This document shows, in pieces, positions 17,241 to 25,830 of a DNA stretch of 64,000 nucleotides. How positions within the stretch are numbered: position 1 is the stretch's first letter; each line of letters starts with the position of its first letter. The stretch is from Galbitalea sp. SE-J8 (GTDB taxonomy: Bacteria; Actinomycetota; Actinomycetes; Actinomycetales; Microbacteriaceae). The translations under genes were made by a program, and so were the position numbers. The stretch lies in contig NZ_JAUASV010000003.1 in NCBI RefSeq assembly GCF_030345695.1, positions 1 to 64,000 of the forward strand, written 5' to 3'. The notes beneath the pieces are model-generated. The model was given only the letters and a program-made list of their open reading frames with translations, made no database searches and was not told the DNA's origin.

Positions 17241-18965
17241 TCACAGGTGCTGCACGCGCACGGCCACGACGGCGCACCGGCGCTCGTCGCGGACGACGCG
17301 GAAGGCCTCGTCGAGCGCGGCGGCCAGCTCGGTCGCATCCGTCACGGTGGTGCCCCAGGCGCCGCCCGCGGCCGCGGCGATGGCGGGGTAGTCGGCGGGC
17401 TGCTCGAACGTGATGGGCAGCTCGGCGGCGTTCTGGAACGCCGTTCCGCCCGGGTGCGTGAACTCGAGGGAGAGCTTCGGGGAGCGCCAGCCGCCGTTGT
17501 CGAGCACGAGCTGCACGAAGGGGGTGTCGTAGCGCCGGGCCATCCAGTGCACGCTCGACGGCACCGAGAACAGGAACGACCCGTCGCCGGTGATCGCGAC
17601 GACCGTCTTGTCCGGCGCCGCGAGCTTGGTGCCGACCGCGGCGCCGCCGTTCCAGCCGAGCGACCCGCCGTTCTGGGTGAACGAGCCGCCCGGCGTGCTC
17701 TGGCGCAGGTGGCTGCCGACGAGGCCGTAGGCGGACACCCCCTCGTTGACGATGATGGTGTTCTCGTCGACGTGCGCGCGGAGCTGATCGAGCACGAACG
17801 CGGGGGTCATGGTGCCGTCCGCCGGGAGCGCCGCCTCGGCCGTGAGCCGGGCCAGCAGCGCGTCGTGCCGCTCCGACCAGTACGCGATCCGATCCGCCCG
17901 TACCTCGGGGTCGATGGGGGCGGATGCCGCGACGCGGGCGTTCAGCTGGTCGAGCGCCGTCGCGGCATCCGCTCGAGCCGCGAGCTGCGCACCGATGTAG
18001 AACACCGGCACGTCCTGCTTCAACGGGTCGACGTCGACGTGGAGGATGCGCGCCGTCGGCGCCGGGCGGTTCACGAGCGGGATCCAGGGCACGTCGGAGT
18101 CGAGCACGAGCACCACGTCGGCCTCCGCGAGCGCGGCGTTCTCGGCCTGCTCGCTCCACTGCACCCCCTGGTGCAGCGGACTGGTCCACGGGAAGTTGAC
18201 CTGGCCGGGGGTGGACTCGAGCACGGCGATGCCGAGCGACTCCGCGAGCTCGACGAGCTTCGGCACGGCGTCGGGGTTGCGGCCCAGGTAGGAGGTGACG
18301 ATGAGCGGCCGGTGCGCGGTCCTCAGGGCGTCGGCGATGGTCTCGACGTCGTCTGACGCGAGCGCGGCCGGGTGCACCGGCTGCCAGGCGGCCCGGTCGA
18401 GTTCGACCCGCGGCACGACCTCCTCCATCACCTCGCGGGCGCCCACCAGGTACACCGGCCCCTTCGGGTCGCTCGTCGCGAACTGCAGCGCGCGAGCGGT
18501 CATCTGACGGATGTTGACGCCCGTGCGCAGCTCCCACTCGAAGCGCACGTACTGGCGCACGATCTCGCTCTGGTGGAACGTGTCCTGGAAGTACTGGATG
18601 TGCTCGTTGCGGGATCCGGTGAGCTCGCCCTCCTGCGTGAACGGCACGCCGCCGGCGAAGATCAGCACCGGGATGCGGCCCTTCGACGCGTTGTGCACCG
18701 CACCGCCGAGGTTCTCCGTGCCGCAGTCGACGTGCACGAACACGGCCGCCGGCTTGCCGGTCACCTGGGTGTAGCCGTGCGCCGCGCTGAGCGCGACCGA
18801 CTCGTGCGGCGACACGACGAACCGGGGCAGCGTCCGTCCGGCCGCCTCCGCCTCGGCGTACGCCTCGAGGATGGGCGGATAGTCGTGCCCGAGGTTCGCG
18901 AAGATCTGCTCGATGCCCGCCGCCTGAAGCTCCTCCAGGAAGGCGGCGCTCGCCGTGTAACTCAT
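17241..18965 (-). CDS. Thiamine-diphosphate enzyme, acetolactate-synthase-like
   Basis: A 574-residue protein with the three ThDP-enzyme domains. The N-terminal Pyr domain begins with SAAFLEELQAAGIEQIFAN and includes HESVALSAAHGY with the catalytic Glu. A central domain is followed by the C-terminal PP domain with the GDGSFLFSVPSSVHWM cofactor motif ending in LDNGGW rather than the usual double Asn. The family includes acetolactate synthase, benzoylformate decarboxylase and sulfoacetaldehyde acetyltransferase; I cannot decide between them. GAGGAG precedes ATG 18965. It is followed by an AEC carrier gene. A 21-bp palindrome upstream is a likely operator. Confidence 0.8.
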   Translation of the reverse strand: MSYTASAAFLEELQAAGIEQIFANLGHDYPPILEAYAEAEAAGRTLPRFVVSPHESVALSAAHGYTQVTGKPAAVFVHVDCGTENLGGAVHNASKGRIPVLIFAGGVPFTQEGELTGSRNEHIQYFQDTFHQSEIVRQYVRFEWELRTGVNIRQMTARALQFATSDPKGPVYLVGAREVMEEVVPRVELDRAAWQPVHPAALASDDVETIADALRTAHRPLIVTSYLGRNPDAVPKLVELAESLGIAVLESTPGQVNFPWTSPLHQGVQWSEQAENAALAEADVVLVLDSDVPWIPLVNRPAPTARILHVDVDPLKQDVPVFYIGAQLAARADAATALDQLNARVAASAPIDPEVRADRIAYWSERHDALLARLTAEAALPADGTMTPAFVLDQLRAHVDENTIIVNEGVSAYGLVGSHLRQSTPGGSFTQNGGSLGWNGGAAVGTKLAAPDKTVVAITGDGSFLFSVPSSVHWMARRYDTPFVQLVLDNGGWRSPKLSLEFTHPGGTAFQNAAELPITFEQPADYPAIAAAAGGAWGTTVTDATELAAALDEAFRVVRDERRCAVVAVRVQHL

Positions 18966-19028
18966 CCGATCGACTCCTCTGCGATCTCGTGACCCATGAC
19001 CGGGGTCGCTGTTTCGCCCGCCACCATA

Positions 19029-19049
19029 TACAGCACATTCTGTGCAGTA
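19029..19049. promoter_or_regulatory. 21-bp palindromic operator upstream of the ThDP-enzyme operon
   Basis: TACAGCACA (19029-19037) and TGTGCAGTA (19041-19049) are inverted with one mismatch around TTC. The site is 64 bases upstream of the ThDP-enzyme start, in its promoter region. Its form suits GntR or IclR regulators, but none is encoded next to it. Confidence 0.55.
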
Positions 19050-19165
19050 AATATGAGGCGGATGACAGCGCGATCGGAGCGCCGCCTCCGTGCCCGGTGG
19101 GCGTCGCGTGCCAGAACCCTGGGCGCGCTGGCGCTCGGGTCGGGTTCTCGGAAGCGTGGCCCGCG

Positions 19166-19201
19166 TCATCCGACCCCGAACGGTCATCCGACCCCGAACG
19201 G
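19166..19201. repeat. Tandem duplicated 18-mer in a leader
   Basis: TCATCCGACCCCGAACGG occurs twice in immediate succession (19166-19183 and 19184-19201), ending at the AAGGAG ribosome site of the 19213 gene. It looks like a recent slippage duplication of the untranslated leader. Confidence 0.8.
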
Positions 19202-19212
19202 AAGGAGCAGCC

Positions 19213-19494
19213 ATGCTCACCCTCACCGAGAACGCCGCCACCGTCGTCAAGACCATCGCCGATCAGGCACCCGAGGCCGACCAGGTCGGCCTGCGCATCG
19301 CGGCCGACGCCACGGATGCCGCCGAGCTCACCCTCGCCGTCGTCACCGAGCCGCAGCCCGACGACCAGGTCGTCGAGAGCGCGGGCGCGCGCGTGTTCCT
19401 CGAGCCCAACGCGGCCCTGCTGCTCGACGACAAGGTGCTGGATGCGGACGTCGCCGAGAACGGCTCCGTGACGTTCGCGGTCGCGAACGCCTGA
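19213..19494 (+). CDS. HesB/IscA-like protein without cysteines
   Basis: A 93-residue protein beginning MLTLTENAATVVKTIADQ, the start of the A-type Fe-S carrier (HesB/IscA) fold, and ending in the usual ENGSVTFAVAN strand. The three cysteines that bind the cluster in IscA are absent; there is no cysteine at all. Actinobacterial genomes often carry such cysteine-free versions, annotated as HesB or adhesin, with unknown function. AAGGAG lies six bases before the ATG, preceded by the duplicated 18-mer. It is convergent with the lactonase gene. Confidence 0.7.
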   Translation: MLTLTENAATVVKTIADQAPEADQVGLRIAADATDAAELTLAVVTEPQPDDQVVESAGARVFLEPNAALLLDDKVLDADVAENGSVTFAVANA

Positions 19495-19539
19495 CGCACC
19501 CGGGAGCGGGGGCTGGTCGGTCCACCGCCGCGAGGAACC

Positions 19540-20376
19540 TCAGCCCACGTCGGCGACGAACATCGCCCCGGAGCCGGGGGAGCGCGCGAGCGCCCGATCG
19601 TCCATGCCCTCGCGCGCGGTCGTGATGACGAGCACGTCGGCGTCCGTGCCGATCAGGGCGCACGAGGTCACCCGCGGCGCGGGCACGACGACCCGACCGA
19701 GCAACACGCCGTGCTCGGAGTACCGGCGCACCTCGCCGGCGCCCCAGACGCACAGCCACAGGGCGCCGCCCGCGTCGATGTGGAGCCCGTCGGGCAGCCC
19801 GCCCGACGGATCGTCGACGGTGAACGCCGTCTGCCAGCGCCGCTCGCCGTCGAGGTCGCCGCACCAGGAGACCGTGCGGGCGAAGGAGTCGACGTGGAAC
19901 AGCCGGCCGTCGGGGTGGAAGGCGACCCCGTTCGACAGGCGCACCCCGGAGCGCAGCACCTCGACCCCGTCGCCGTCGATCCTCAGCAGCTGTTCGGTGC
20001 CCGAGTCGACGCCGCGGGAGAGCGTGCCGGCGATCAGGCGGCCGGACGGGTCGAGGCATCCGTCGTTGAACCGGCGGACGCCGTCCGCGGGGAACAGCGC
20101 GCGCGAGACCCGCTCCTCCTCCCCGCGGATGCGCACGACCCGGTTCTCGTTCGCGAGCACGAGCTCGTCGCCGCGGGTCAGGGCGCATCCGACCGAGCCG
20201 TCCGCCCGCGCGAGCACGGCCGGGTCGTCGAGCCGGTCGGGCGACGCGGCGAACACGGTGCCGCTCTCGATGTCGACCCACGTGACGCGGCCGAGCTCCG
20301 GCACCCAGCGGGCGCACTCGCCCAGCTCGAGCCGCGCATCGCCCACGGAGCGCGCCGGCCAGGTCGGCACGGTCAT
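19540..20376 (-). CDS. SMP-30/gluconolactonase-family lactonase
   Basis: A 278-residue six-bladed beta-propeller hydrolase. The metal-binding Glu is in ELGECARW (E20), with RRFNDGCLDPSGR, LSNGVAFHPDGR and DGLHIDAGGALWL marking successive blades and metal ligands. Such enzymes open aldonolactones to aldonates using a divalent metal. Its start overlaps the stop of the SDR gene by four bases and it is the last gene of the dgoD operon. It most likely hydrolyses the lactone formed by the SDR, just before DgoD acts. Confidence 0.85.
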   Translation of the reverse strand: MTVPTWPARSVGDARLELGECARWVPELGRVTWVDIESGTVFAASPDRLDDPAVLARADGSVGCALTRGDELVLANENRVVRIRGEEERVSRALFPADGVRRFNDGCLDPSGRLIAGTLSRGVDSGTEQLLRIDGDGVEVLRSGVRLSNGVAFHPDGRLFHVDSFARTVSWCGDLDGERRWQTAFTVDDPSGGLPDGLHIDAGGALWLCVWGAGEVRRYSEHGVLLGRVVVPAPRVTSCALIGTDADVLVITTAREGMDDRALARSPGSGAMFVADVG

Positions 20377-21128
20377 GCGAAGCGCGCCCCGAGGCCGCCG
20401 TCGACGAGCCAGTTCGCGCCCGTCACGAAGCTCGCCTCGTCGGACGCGACGAACACCACCACGCTCGCGATCTCATCCGGGGTGCCCATCCGCCGCAGCG
20501 GCTGGGTCTGCTCGACCGCCCGCCGGCGCGCGTCGTCGCCGTCGAACGACGCCGCGACCCGCTCGCTCAGCACCCAGCCGGGCGTCACGGTGTTGACGCG
20601 CACCCCGTGCGGTCCCATGTCGAGCGCGAGCGAGCGGGTGAGCCCGGCGAGCCCGGCCTTCGCGGCGCCGTAGGGGAACGCCCCCTCGGCGGTCATGATC
20701 GCGTGCAGCGAGCCGATGTTGACGATCGCGCCGCCGCCCCGGGCGATCATCCCGGGCAGCACGGCGCGGCTCATCAGCCAGGGCGCGCGCAGATCGAGCG
20801 CCATGAGGGCGTCCCAGGCCTCGGAGGTCATCGTCGTCGCGTCGGCGTTCGAGTCGCGGCTCGCGCAGTTCACGAGGATGTCGATCGCGCCGCTCTCCGC
20901 CACGATCTCGTCCGTGACACGCGCGATCGCCGCCTCGTCGGTCACGTCGACGCGCCGGAACCGCACGGCGTCGCCCGCCGTCGCCGCGAGCTTCCGGCCG
21001 CTCTCCTCGTCCACGTCGAGCGCCCACACGCGCGCCCCCTCGCGCGCTCCCGCGCGCACGATCGCGGCGCCGATGCCGAGCGCGCCGCCGGTGACGACCG
21101 CCACCCTGTTCTCCCAGCGACCTACCAT
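20373..21128 (-). CDS. SDR dehydrogenase, probable aldose 1-dehydrogenase
   Basis: A 251-residue classical short-chain dehydrogenase: TGGALGIG cofactor motif near 13-20, NNAG-equivalent VNCAS, catalytic Ser in NIGSLHAI and YGAAK for Tyr/Lys. I chose ATG 21128, whose ATGGTAG overlaps the dgoD stop by seven bases; an upstream ATG at 21173 would lie well inside dgoD. Between an aldonate dehydratase and a lactonase the most economical role is NAD(P)-dependent oxidation of an aldose to its lactone. The sugar is not determined; galactose and arabinose share the relevant stereochemistry. Confidence 0.75.
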   Translation of the reverse strand: MVGRWENRVAVVTGGALGIGAAIVRAGAREGARVWALDVDEESGRKLAATAGDAVRFRRVDVTDEAAIARVTDEIVAESGAIDILVNCASRDSNADATTMTSEAWDALMALDLRAPWLMSRAVLPGMIARGGGAIVNIGSLHAIMTAEGAFPYGAAKAGLAGLTRSLALDMGPHGVRVNTVTPGWVLSERVAASFDGDDARRRAVEQTQPLRRMGTPDEIASVVVFVASDEASFVTGANWLVDGGLGARFA

Positions 21129-22270
21129 TCCGCGAGGCTCCCGTCGACGTGCCGCCAGATCGGCGCGTGCCAATCATGTCCGCGTTCCGCGGCGGCGCGC
21201 ACCGCCTGCTCGTCGACCTCGATGCCGAGACCGGGTCCCTCGAGCCGCGGGATGCCGCCGTCGACGAGGTCGAACACCGAGGTGTCCGCCAGGTAGTCGA
21301 GCACGTCCCACTGGGAGTTGTAGTGGATGCCGCGGCTCTGCTCCTGGATGAGGAAGTTGGTCGACGCGAGGTCGACCTGCACGCACGCGGCGAGGGCGAT
21401 CGGCCCGAGCGGGCAGTGCGGCGCGAGGCTCGCGCCGACGGTCTCCGCCTGGGCGGCGATCCGCCGGGTCTCGGAGATCCCGCCGGCGTGCGAGACGTCG
21501 GGCTGGGCCACGGCGATGCCGGCGGCGAACAGGGCAGCGAAGTCCCACCGTGAGTAGGCCCGCTCGCCCGCGGCGATGGGGATGCTCGTGGCGGCGGTGA
21601 CCGCCGGGAGCGCGCTCGCGGCGAGCTCGGGCACGACGGGCTCCTCCACGAACAGCGGGAGGAGCGGCTCGAGCAGGGGCAGCGTGCGCCTGGCCATCGC
21701 CGGCGAGAAGCGCCCGTGGAAGTCGAGGGCGAAGTCGGCGTCGTCGCCGAGCGCCTCCCGCGCCGCAGCGGCGCGCTCGACCACGCCGCGGACCGCGGCG
21801 GGCGAGTCGATCGCGGTGAGCGGGCCGGAGGCGTTCATCTTGACCGCGGTGAGGCCCTGGGCGAGTCGGGCCGCCACCCCGTCCCGCACGTTCGCGGGAT
21901 CGTCGCCCGCGACCCATCCGTAGACCCGCACGCGATCACGCACGGCGCCGCCGAGCAGCTCGTGCACGGGGACGCCGAGCCGCTTGCCCGCGAGGTCCCA
22001 CAGCGCCTGGTCGATGCCCGCGATCGCGCTCGAGAAGACCGGGCCGCCGCGATAGAAGCCCGATCGGGTGAGCTGCTGCCAGAGGTCCTCGATGCGCCGC
22101 GGGTCGGCGCCGACGAGCTGCGGCTCGAGCTCGCGCACGGCGGCGGCGACCGTGGCGGCGCGGCCCTCGACGACGGGCTCGCCCCAGCCGACGAGGCCGT
22201 CGTCGGTCTCGATCCGGAGGAAGAGCCAGCGTGGCGGCACCAGGAACGTTTCGACGCGTGCGATGCGCAT
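21122..22270 (-). CDS. dgoD: D-galactonate dehydratase
   Basis: A 382-residue enolase-superfamily dehydratase that aligns along its whole length with E. coli DgoD. Shared blocks include PPRWLFLRIETDDGLVGWGE, TRSGFYRGGP, SAIAGIDQALWD, LAPHCPLGPIALAAC and EQSRGIHYN, and the C-terminal WRHVDGSLAEW. Metal ligands D183, E209 and E235 and catalytic H185 and H285 are all in place. It converts D-galactonate to 2-keto-3-deoxy-D-galactonate. A GAAAGG site precedes ATG 22270. It heads the leftward operon dgoD - SDR - lactonase and is divergent from the GntR gene. Confidence 0.9.
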   Translation of the reverse strand: MRIARVETFLVPPRWLFLRIETDDGLVGWGEPVVEGRAATVAAAVRELEPQLVGADPRRIEDLWQQLTRSGFYRGGPVFSSAIAGIDQALWDLAGKRLGVPVHELLGGAVRDRVRVYGWVAGDDPANVRDGVAARLAQGLTAVKMNASGPLTAIDSPAAVRGVVERAAAAREALGDDADFALDFHGRFSPAMARRTLPLLEPLLPLFVEEPVVPELAASALPAVTAATSIPIAAGERAYSRWDFAALFAAGIAVAQPDVSHAGGISETRRIAAQAETVGASLAPHCPLGPIALAACVQVDLASTNFLIQEQSRGIHYNSQWDVLDYLADTSVFDLVDGGIPRLEGPGLGIEVDEQAVRAAAERGHDWHAPIWRHVDGSLAEW

Positions 22271-22365
22271 ACGAGCCTTTCTATCTGACTTCTTCGGCGA
22301 GATGCATCCGTTGCTACTGCTCTCCGCCGGAAAACAGCGGAACGGATGCCGACAGGGTATCTGAT
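22271..22365. promoter_or_regulatory. Divergent dgoD/GntR promoter region
   Basis: The 95-bp gap contains two related words on the plus strand, TATCTGACTT (22281-22290) and TATCTGATAT (22358-22367). They flank the region and could be half sites for the GntR-type regulator, but no full dyad is obvious. CAGGG lies eight bases before ATG 22366. Confidence 0.35.
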
Positions 22366-23151
22366 ATGTTTGCCGGCATGAGCACGAGCGATGGCGCGGT
22401 GCCCACCGCGCTCGACGAGGCGGTGGGCGAGGTGCAGCACCTCGTCGTCGACCGGCTGTCGCCCGGTGATCAGCTGCCGTCGGAGGCCGAGCTGGCCGAG
22501 TCCATCGGGGTGTCGCGGCTCACGGTGCGCGAGGCGATCAAGGTGCTCGCGGGACGCGGCCTGCTCGAGATCGCGCGCGGGCGCCGCGCCGTCGTGCGCC
22601 CGGTGCAGAGCGACGTGCTCTCCGACTACCTCGCCATCGCCCTGCGCCGCGATCCCCGGGGTCTGCTCGAGCTCACGGCCGTGCGCCGCGCGCTCGAGGT
22701 GCTCAGCGTGGGCGATGCGGCTCGACTCGGCACGGATGCGGCGCTGCTGGCCGTCGCCTCCGCGTACGAGGGCATGGCGGGCGCCGCCGCCGCGCTCGAC
22801 GGGGCGGTCGACGGGCCGCTCCTCGAGCGGTACCACCGCAGCGACATGGCGTTCCACGCCGCGGTGGCGCTCGCGAGCGGCAACCGCATGCTCGCGCTCG
22901 TGCTCGACAGTCTCGCGTCGTGCCTGCACGAGAGCTTCGCCGTCTCCGCCCGCGGGCACTTCGCGCGCGGCGGGACGATCGACGACGACCTCGGCGCCCA
23001 CGAGCAGATCGCCGCGGCCGTGCGTGACCGGAACGCCGCGCGCGCGGAGCTGCTCATGCGGCGCCACCTCGACCAGTCGGAGCGCGACCTGCGGATCGCG
23101 ATGCGCACCGCGCCGGCGCGGCCCGCGTCCGCCGATCCGGTCTCGGCGTGA
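22366..23151 (+). CDS. GntR/FadR-family regulator of the sugar-acid genes
   Basis: A 261-residue regulator. The winged helix lies at about 20-90 (LVVDRLSPGDQLPSEAELAE, then IGVSRLTVREAIKVLAGRG), and an FCD-type all-helical ligand domain follows. The metal-type residues of FCD appear in ERYHRSDMAFHAAV. I chose ATG 22366 with a CAGGG site; ATG 22378 is an alternative. Such FadR-like proteins sense sugar acids in comparable clusters (DgoR is one). It is divergent from dgoD and directly precedes FAH, SDR, kinase and enolase-like genes, so it likely controls both arms. Confidence 0.85.
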   Translation: MFAGMSTSDGAVPTALDEAVGEVQHLVVDRLSPGDQLPSEAELAESIGVSRLTVREAIKVLAGRGLLEIARGRRAVVRPVQSDVLSDYLAIALRRDPRGLLELTAVRRALEVLSVGDAARLGTDAALLAVASAYEGMAGAAAALDGAVDGPLLERYHRSDMAFHAAVALASGNRMLALVLDSLASCLHESFAVSARGHFARGGTIDDDLGAHEQIAAAVRDRNAARAELLMRRHLDQSERDLRIAMRTAPARPASADPVSA

Positions 23152-23175
23152 ACCACCACCACTGAAGGAGTACCC

Positions 23176-24069
23176 GTGAAGATCCTGCGCATCGGCGCGC
23201 CCGGTCGGGAGCGCTTCGCCGTGGCCGTCGACGACGGCCACGCGCTCGAGCTCGACGTCCCCGCGGACCCGTCGCTCGCCGTCGCCCGCGGCACGATCGA
23301 GGCGGCGCGCCGGGCGCTCGCCGCACCGCACGAGGCCCGCGCGATCGACCTCGACGGCGTGCGGGTGGGTCCGCCGCTCGTCCCCGGGAAGATCGTGTGC
23401 GTCGGGCTCAACTATCGACGGCACGCCGCGGAGGCCGGGATGCCGGTGCCGGCCGAGCCCATCCTCTTCCTCAAGGCGTCCGACACGGTCGGCGGCCCGG
23501 ACGACGACGTCGTGATCCCGAGCGGCAGCACCAAGACCGACTACGAGGTCGAGCTCGGCGTCGTGATCGGGCGGGTCGCGCGCACGCTGCGCGACCCGGC
23601 GGCCGCGATGGAGCACGTCGCCGGCTACCTGCTCGCCGACGACGTCTCGGAGCGGGCGTTCCAGCTCGAGCGCGGCGGCCAGTGGGACAAGGGCAAGAAC
23701 TGCGAGACGTTCTCGCCGCTCGGCCCGTTCCTCGTCACGGCCGACGAGGTGCCCGACCCGCAGGCGCTGCGGCTGACCTCCGCGGTCAACGGCGAGGTCC
23801 GGCAGGACTCGAGCACGGCCGACATGATCTTCCCGGTCGATCACCTGGTCTGGTACACGAGCCAGTTCATGACCCTGCACCCCGGGGACGTCATCCTCAC
23901 CGGAACGCCCGAAGGGGTCGGCTCGGGGTTCGAGCCGCCGCGCTTCCTCGCACCCGGCGACGTCGTCGAGATCTCCATCGCGGGCCTCGGCCGCCAGCGC
24001 CACCGGCTGATCGCCGCCGGATCGGCCGAGGCCGACGCCCGCCTCACGACGGCGGGAGCGGGACGATGA
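23176..24069 (+). CDS. FAH-family 2,4-diketo-3-deoxy acid hydrolase (putative)
   Basis: A 297-residue fumarylacetoacetate-hydrolase fold protein. The N-terminal domain is short; the core begins KIVCVGLNYRRHAAEAG and contains KTDYEVELGVVIG with metal-binding glutamates, then LLADDVSERAFQLE, GKNCETFSPLGP and LTGTPEGVGSGFEPP. These match the class acting on 2,4-diketo-3-deoxy-L-fuconate or -rhamnonate, which is cleaved to pyruvate plus a hydroxyacid. Beside DgoD the likely substrate is a 2,4-diketo-3-deoxy-hexonate. GAAGGAG precedes the ATG. It overlaps the next SDR gene by four bases. Confidence 0.8.
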   Translation: MKILRIGAPGRERFAVAVDDGHALELDVPADPSLAVARGTIEAARRALAAPHEARAIDLDGVRVGPPLVPGKIVCVGLNYRRHAAEAGMPVPAEPILFLKASDTVGGPDDDVVIPSGSTKTDYEVELGVVIGRVARTLRDPAAAMEHVAGYLLADDVSERAFQLERGGQWDKGKNCETFSPLGPFLVTADEVPDPQALRLTSAVNGEVRQDSSTADMIFPVDHLVWYTSQFMTLHPGDVILTGTPEGVGSGFEPPRFLAPGDVVEISIAGLGRQRHRLIAAGSAEADARLTTAGAGR

Positions 24070-24821
24070 GCGAGTTCCCCGAGGGATACAGCGTGCTCGT
24101 GATCGGCGCCGCCGCCGGCATCGGCCGGCAGACCGCCCTCCACCTCGCCGAGCGCGGCGTCGCGGTGACGGTCGCCGACCGCGACGAGGAGGGCGCGGCG
24201 CGGGTCGCCGCCGAGATCCGGGATGCCGGCGGCACGGCGCTCGCGGCGCTCGCGGACGTCACCGACCCGGCATCCGTTCGCTCCGCCGTGCTCGCGGCGG
24301 TCGACGGACACGGTGATCTGCACGGCGTCGTGAACAGCGCCGGGGTGCAGGGGCCGCTCGGCCGCCCCAGCCACGAGGTCGAGATCGACGACTTCGAGCG
24401 CACGGTGCGCATCAACCTCACCGCGGGCCTCGTGATCGCGCGGGAGGTGATCCCGTTCCTGCTCGAGCGCGGCTACGGGCGCGTCGTGCACGTCGCGTCC
24501 ATCGGCGGCAAGGAGGGCAACCCGAACATGGTCGCCTACTCGGCGAGCAAGGCGGGTCTCATCGGTCTCGTGAAGGCTCAGGGCAAGGAGTACGCCCAGA
24601 CCGGCGTCACCGTCAACGCCGTCGCGCCGGCCGTCATCCGCACGCCCTTCCTCGACTCGCAGCCGCGCGAGGTCGTCGACTACATGCTGCAGCGCATCCC
24701 GATGGGACGGATGGGCGAGACGAGCGAGGTCGCGGCGACGATCGCGTTCGCCGTCTCCCCGGCCTGCAGCTTCACCACCGGGTTCACGTTCGACGTGTCC
24801 GGCGGCCGGGCGACGTACTGA
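24066..24821 (+). CDS. SDR dehydrogenase, probable 2-keto-3-deoxy-aldonate 4-dehydrogenase
   Basis: A 251-residue classical SDR: VIGAAAGIGRQ cofactor loop, VNSAGVQG, catalytic Ser in HVASIGGKEGN and YSASKAG for Tyr/Lys, closing with a TGFTFDVSGG segment. Translationally coupled to the FAH hydrolase (ATGA). In non-phosphorylative L-fucose and L-rhamnose routes exactly such an SDR/FAH pair oxidises C4 of the 2-keto-3-deoxy acid before cleavage. I infer the same step here on the product of DgoD. The operon's other SDR at 20373 would be the sugar dehydrogenase. Confidence 0.75.
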   Translation: MSEFPEGYSVLVIGAAAGIGRQTALHLAERGVAVTVADRDEEGAARVAAEIRDAGGTALAALADVTDPASVRSAVLAAVDGHGDLHGVVNSAGVQGPLGRPSHEVEIDDFERTVRINLTAGLVIAREVIPFLLERGYGRVVHVASIGGKEGNPNMVAYSASKAGLIGLVKAQGKEYAQTGVTVNAVAPAVIRTPFLDSQPREVVDYMLQRIPMGRMGETSEVAATIAFAVSPACSFTTGFTFDVSGGRATY

Positions 24822-24831
24822 GGGAGTGATC

Positions 24832-25830
24832 GTGCCGATCGCACTGCTCGACACCACCTCCGCCGAAGCGCTGCTGCGGCAGCGCGGCCTCGTGCGCGGA
24901 CCCGTGCGGATCCGCGAGCTGAGCGGCGGCGTGAGCAACGTCGTGCTCGCGGTCGAGGCCGACGGACAGCGGCTCGTGATGAAGCAGTCGCTCGAGCGGC
25001 TGCGGGTGGAGGCCGAATGGCTCGCCCCGCGCCGCCGCATCCTCGCCGAGGCCGCCGGGCTGCGCGTCGCGGCCGCCCTCGACCCGGCGAGCGTGCCGCG
25101 CGTCGTCGACATCGATCCCGAGACCATGCTCCTCGTCATGGAGATGGCGCCGGAGGGCACCGACGACTGGAAGCGGAAGCTCATGGCGGGTGAGATCGAC
25201 GCGGACTTCGCCCGGCACGTCGGCCGGCTCGTGGGCCGGATGCACGCCGAGACCGCGGGCGCGCCGCTGCCGCGCGAGCTCACCGACGACCCGGCCGCGT
25301 TCGAGGCGCTGCGTCTCGACCCGTACCACGAGGCGGTGGCGCGGGCGCTGCCGGAGCTCGCGGATGCGGTGCGGGCGGTCGCGGACCGCATCCGTCGCGA
25401 GCGCGTCTGCCTCGTGCACGGCGACCTGTCGCCGAAGAACGTGCTCGTGCTGCCGGGGGGCGCGCCGCACGCGTGGCTCATCGACCTCGAGGTCGCCCAT
25501 CGCGGCGATCCGGCGTTCGACGTCGCGTTCATGCTCACCCATCTGGTGATGAAGGCCGTGCACCGCCGGGCTGACCGGGCGCGCTACGACGCCGCGGCCG
25601 ACGCCTTCCTGGCCGGCTATGCCGAGCACCGCCGGATACCGGACGACGACGCGCTGCTGCCGCAGCTCGGCTGCCTGCTGCTCGCGCGCGTCGTCGGCAA
25701 GTCGCCGGCGGACTACCTGTCGCCGCCGGAGCGGGACGTCGTGCGCGCGCTCGGCGCGGCGGCCGTGACCGGCGGGGCCGGGAGCCTGAACGAGCTGCGT
25801 GAGCGGAGGAGCCGCGAATGGGATCGATGA
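24832..25830 (+). CDS. APH-fold kinase of unknown substrate
   Basis: A 332-residue aminoglycoside-phosphotransferase-fold kinase: a glycine-rich ELSGGVSNVVLAV (ATP loop), VMKQSLE (lysine), a hinge LVMEMAPEG, catalytic HGDLSPKNVL (H196) and IDLEVAHRGD for metal binding. Relatives include methylthioribose and other small-molecule kinases. GTG 24832 is preferred because AGGGAG lies five bases upstream. It sits between the 4-dehydrogenase and the enolase-like gene and overlaps the latter by 13 bases. If the hydrolase upstream releases glycerate, this could be a glycerate kinase; that is a hypothesis only. Confidence 0.7.
   Translation: MPIALLDTTSAEALLRQRGLVRGPVRIRELSGGVSNVVLAVEADGQRLVMKQSLERLRVEAEWLAPRRRILAEAAGLRVAAALDPASVPRVVDIDPETMLLVMEMAPEGTDDWKRKLMAGEIDADFARHVGRLVGRMHAETAGAPLPRELTDDPAAFEALRLDPYHEAVARALPELADAVRAVADRIRRERVCLVHGDLSPKNVLVLPGGAPHAWLIDLEVAHRGDPAFDVAFMLTHLVMKAVHRRADRARYDAAADAFLAGYAEHRRIPDDDALLPQLGCLLLARVVGKSPADYLSPPERDVVRALGAAAVTGGAGSLNELRERRSREWDR

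Noticed and set aside
21129-21173. Longer N-terminus for the aldose dehydrogenase SDR from an ATG at 21173.
   Set aside because: The extra residues are Arg-rich and lie within the dgoD coding region; the ATG at 21128 aligns with the Rossmann start.
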